Assembly: GCA_945952425.1 (NCBI GenBank)
Contig: CAMFIX010000171.1
Span: 1-6,612, forward strand
Length of the DNA: 6,612 bases
Source of the DNA: an uncultured Pseudorhodobacter sp.
GTDB lineage: Bacteria > Pseudomonadota > Alphaproteobacteria > Rhodobacterales > Rhodobacteraceae
Direction of reading: 5' to 3'
Below the pieces are notes generated by a model. That model worked only from the letters and a program-made list of their open reading frames with translations. It had not been told where the DNA came from and did no database searches. Position 1 is the first letter of the stretch, and every line of letters begins with the position of its first letter. This document shows, piece after piece, positions 5,964 to 6,612 of the stretch. A program made the translations under genes and the position numbers.

Positions 5964-6566
5964 CAGGTTCCTCCGCTGGCCCAGACCCGGGGCAAGGCCC
6001 GGCCGGACAGTTTCATCATCGCGGCCGCCATCTGGCGCCGCAGGGCAAGCCCGCTTTCGGCGGCGATGCGCAGCACGGCCCGCCCGTCCCAGGCCGAGAC
6101 CTCGATCCGCGCCCCCGCCACCGCCGGCACGCCGCCCACATCCTCGGCCCCGCGCGCGACCAGGGCCACCACGCCCAAGGCCCGCGCGCCCGCCAAAAGC
6201 CCCGGATGCGCCAAAGCCTCAGGAGACATGAAAAACCCCTCCGCCCAGATCGGCCGCCCGTCGCGGCGCACCATCCGCCGGTCGGTCAGGGCGGCCCGCG
6301 TCACCTCTTCGCCCATCGCGTGGCGGCCCAAAACCAGGCCCTCGCACAGCAGCACCTCGGCGTCGCCCGCCAGGTCGATCTCGGTCTCGCGCTCCACTTG
6401 GCTGTCCTGAAACAGGATCGTCTCCTGCGGCAGCCAGTCCAGACGCCCGCCCGGTGCCACCTGCGCCGAGATGCGAACCCCTGCCGCCCCATGCCGGCTG
6501 CGATAGGCGCGTTCCGCCGTCTGGGTCGTGGCGCAGACCCGGCCTGCGACCTGCAGCGCGTAATCC
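5963..6566 (-). CDS. ureD: Urease accessory protein UreD, C-terminal part (5' end missing)
   Basis: UreD (UreH in some species) is the scaffold that binds apourease and forms the nickel path with UreF and UreG. About 200 genuine residues remain, starting at DYALQVAGR; family members usually have about 270-280, so roughly the first quarter is missing. Visible family motifs are TTQTAERAYRS (residues 13-23 of the fragment), WLPQETILFQDSQVER (44-59) and EGLVLGRHAMGEE (75-87). The stop overlaps the ureA ATG by one base. Reading the frame upstream gives an apparent Met start with MCIRDR, but those codons come from adapter (6567 onwards) and are not part of the gene. The truncation is therefore a contig-end artefact and says nothing about gene loss in the organism. 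The true start and the operon promoter are not in the window. Confidence 0.95.
5968..5974 (-). promoter_or_regulatory. Ribosome-binding site of ureA
   Basis: GGAGGAA on the - strand, inside the 3' end of ureD, lies 4 nt before the ureA ATG (6 nt from the GGAGG core). It is the best Shine-Dalgarno match in the operon, which fits the high demand for a structural subunit, and it fixes the ureA start. Confidence 0.75.
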
Positions 6567-6612
6567 CTGTCTCTTATACACATCTGACGCTGCCGACGAT
6601 ATGCAGTGTGTA
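6567..6612. other. Illumina Nextera (Tn5) adapter contamination
   Basis: Bases 6567-6585 are CTGTCTCTTATACACATCT, the 19-bp Tn5 mosaic end. Bases 6586-6599, GACGCTGCCGACGA, are the reverse complement of the Nextera read-1 tail. Bases 6600-6607, TATGCAGT, are the reverse complement of ACTGCATA, which I recognise as the Nextera i5 index 506. Bases 6608-6612, GTGTA, match the start of the reverse complement of the P5 flow-cell sequence. The order of parts is exactly that of a read running off the end of a library fragment, so none of these 46 bases is genomic. Confidence 0.98.

Noticed and set aside
4908..6410. A 500-codon + strand open frame opposite ureB, ureJ, ureA and ureD
   Set aside because: Arg/Gln/Pro-rich shadow of the urease genes that crosses their boundaries. 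The urease frames are supported by family motifs.
6567..6585. Tn5/IS50-type transposon end at the right edge
   Set aside because: The mosaic end is followed by the Nextera tail, an index and P5 sequence, so it is library adapter and not a natural transposon insertion.
1..6612. A CRISPR array, tRNA/rRNA gene, phage, toxin-antitoxin or other novel defence system
   Set aside because: No repeat-spacer pattern, no cloverleaf-like or rRNA sequence, and no such coding genes were seen. The coding space is fully accounted for by ilvD and the urease operon.

Overview
The window looks like one assembled contig from a high-GC alphaproteobacterium, most likely a member of the Rhodobacteraceae (Rhodobacter/Paracoccus-like). 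That placement is an inference from the base composition, the protein sequences and the gene order, not from a database search. The left edge cuts into ilvD. The right edge runs out of genomic DNA into sequencing adapter.

Layout: positions 3-1052 on the + strand hold the C-terminal part of a long-form dihydroxy-acid dehydratase (ilvD, branched-chain amino-acid synthesis). Positions 1053-1181 are a short convergent intergenic region with two inverted repeats and an AT-richer tail. From 6566 down to 1182, all on the - strand, lies a urease operon in transcription order ureD (5' end missing), ureA, ureJ/hupE, ureB, ureC, ureE, ureF, ureG. Most junctions are tightly coupled: ureD/ureA overlap by 1 nt, ureJ/ureB are 1 nt apart, ureB/ureC abut, ureC/ureE are 7 nt apart, and ureE/ureF and ureF/ureG overlap as ATGA. 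Only the ureA-ureJ junction is open (126 nt), and it holds a 14-nt exact direct repeat. Any promoter upstream of ureD is outside the window.

How the genes work together: UreA, UreB and UreC form the nickel-dependent apoenzyme that hydrolyses urea to ammonia and carbamate. UreD, UreF and the GTPase UreG form the maturation complex that drives lysine carbamylation and nickel insertion. UreE delivers nickel through a His-rich tail. UreJ/HupE is a predicted membrane nickel permease. All active-site residues of UreC and the nucleotide-binding motifs of UreG are visible, so the system appears functional apart from the truncated ureD.

I see no previously undescribed biological system here. The most consequential observation is technical: the last 46 bases (6567-6612) are Illumina Nextera/Tn5 adapter with an i5 index, which creates a false start for ureD. 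Other points worth a look are an 11-base G tract inside ureA, the repeat in the ureA-ureJ gap, and the alternative hairpins between ilvD and ureG.
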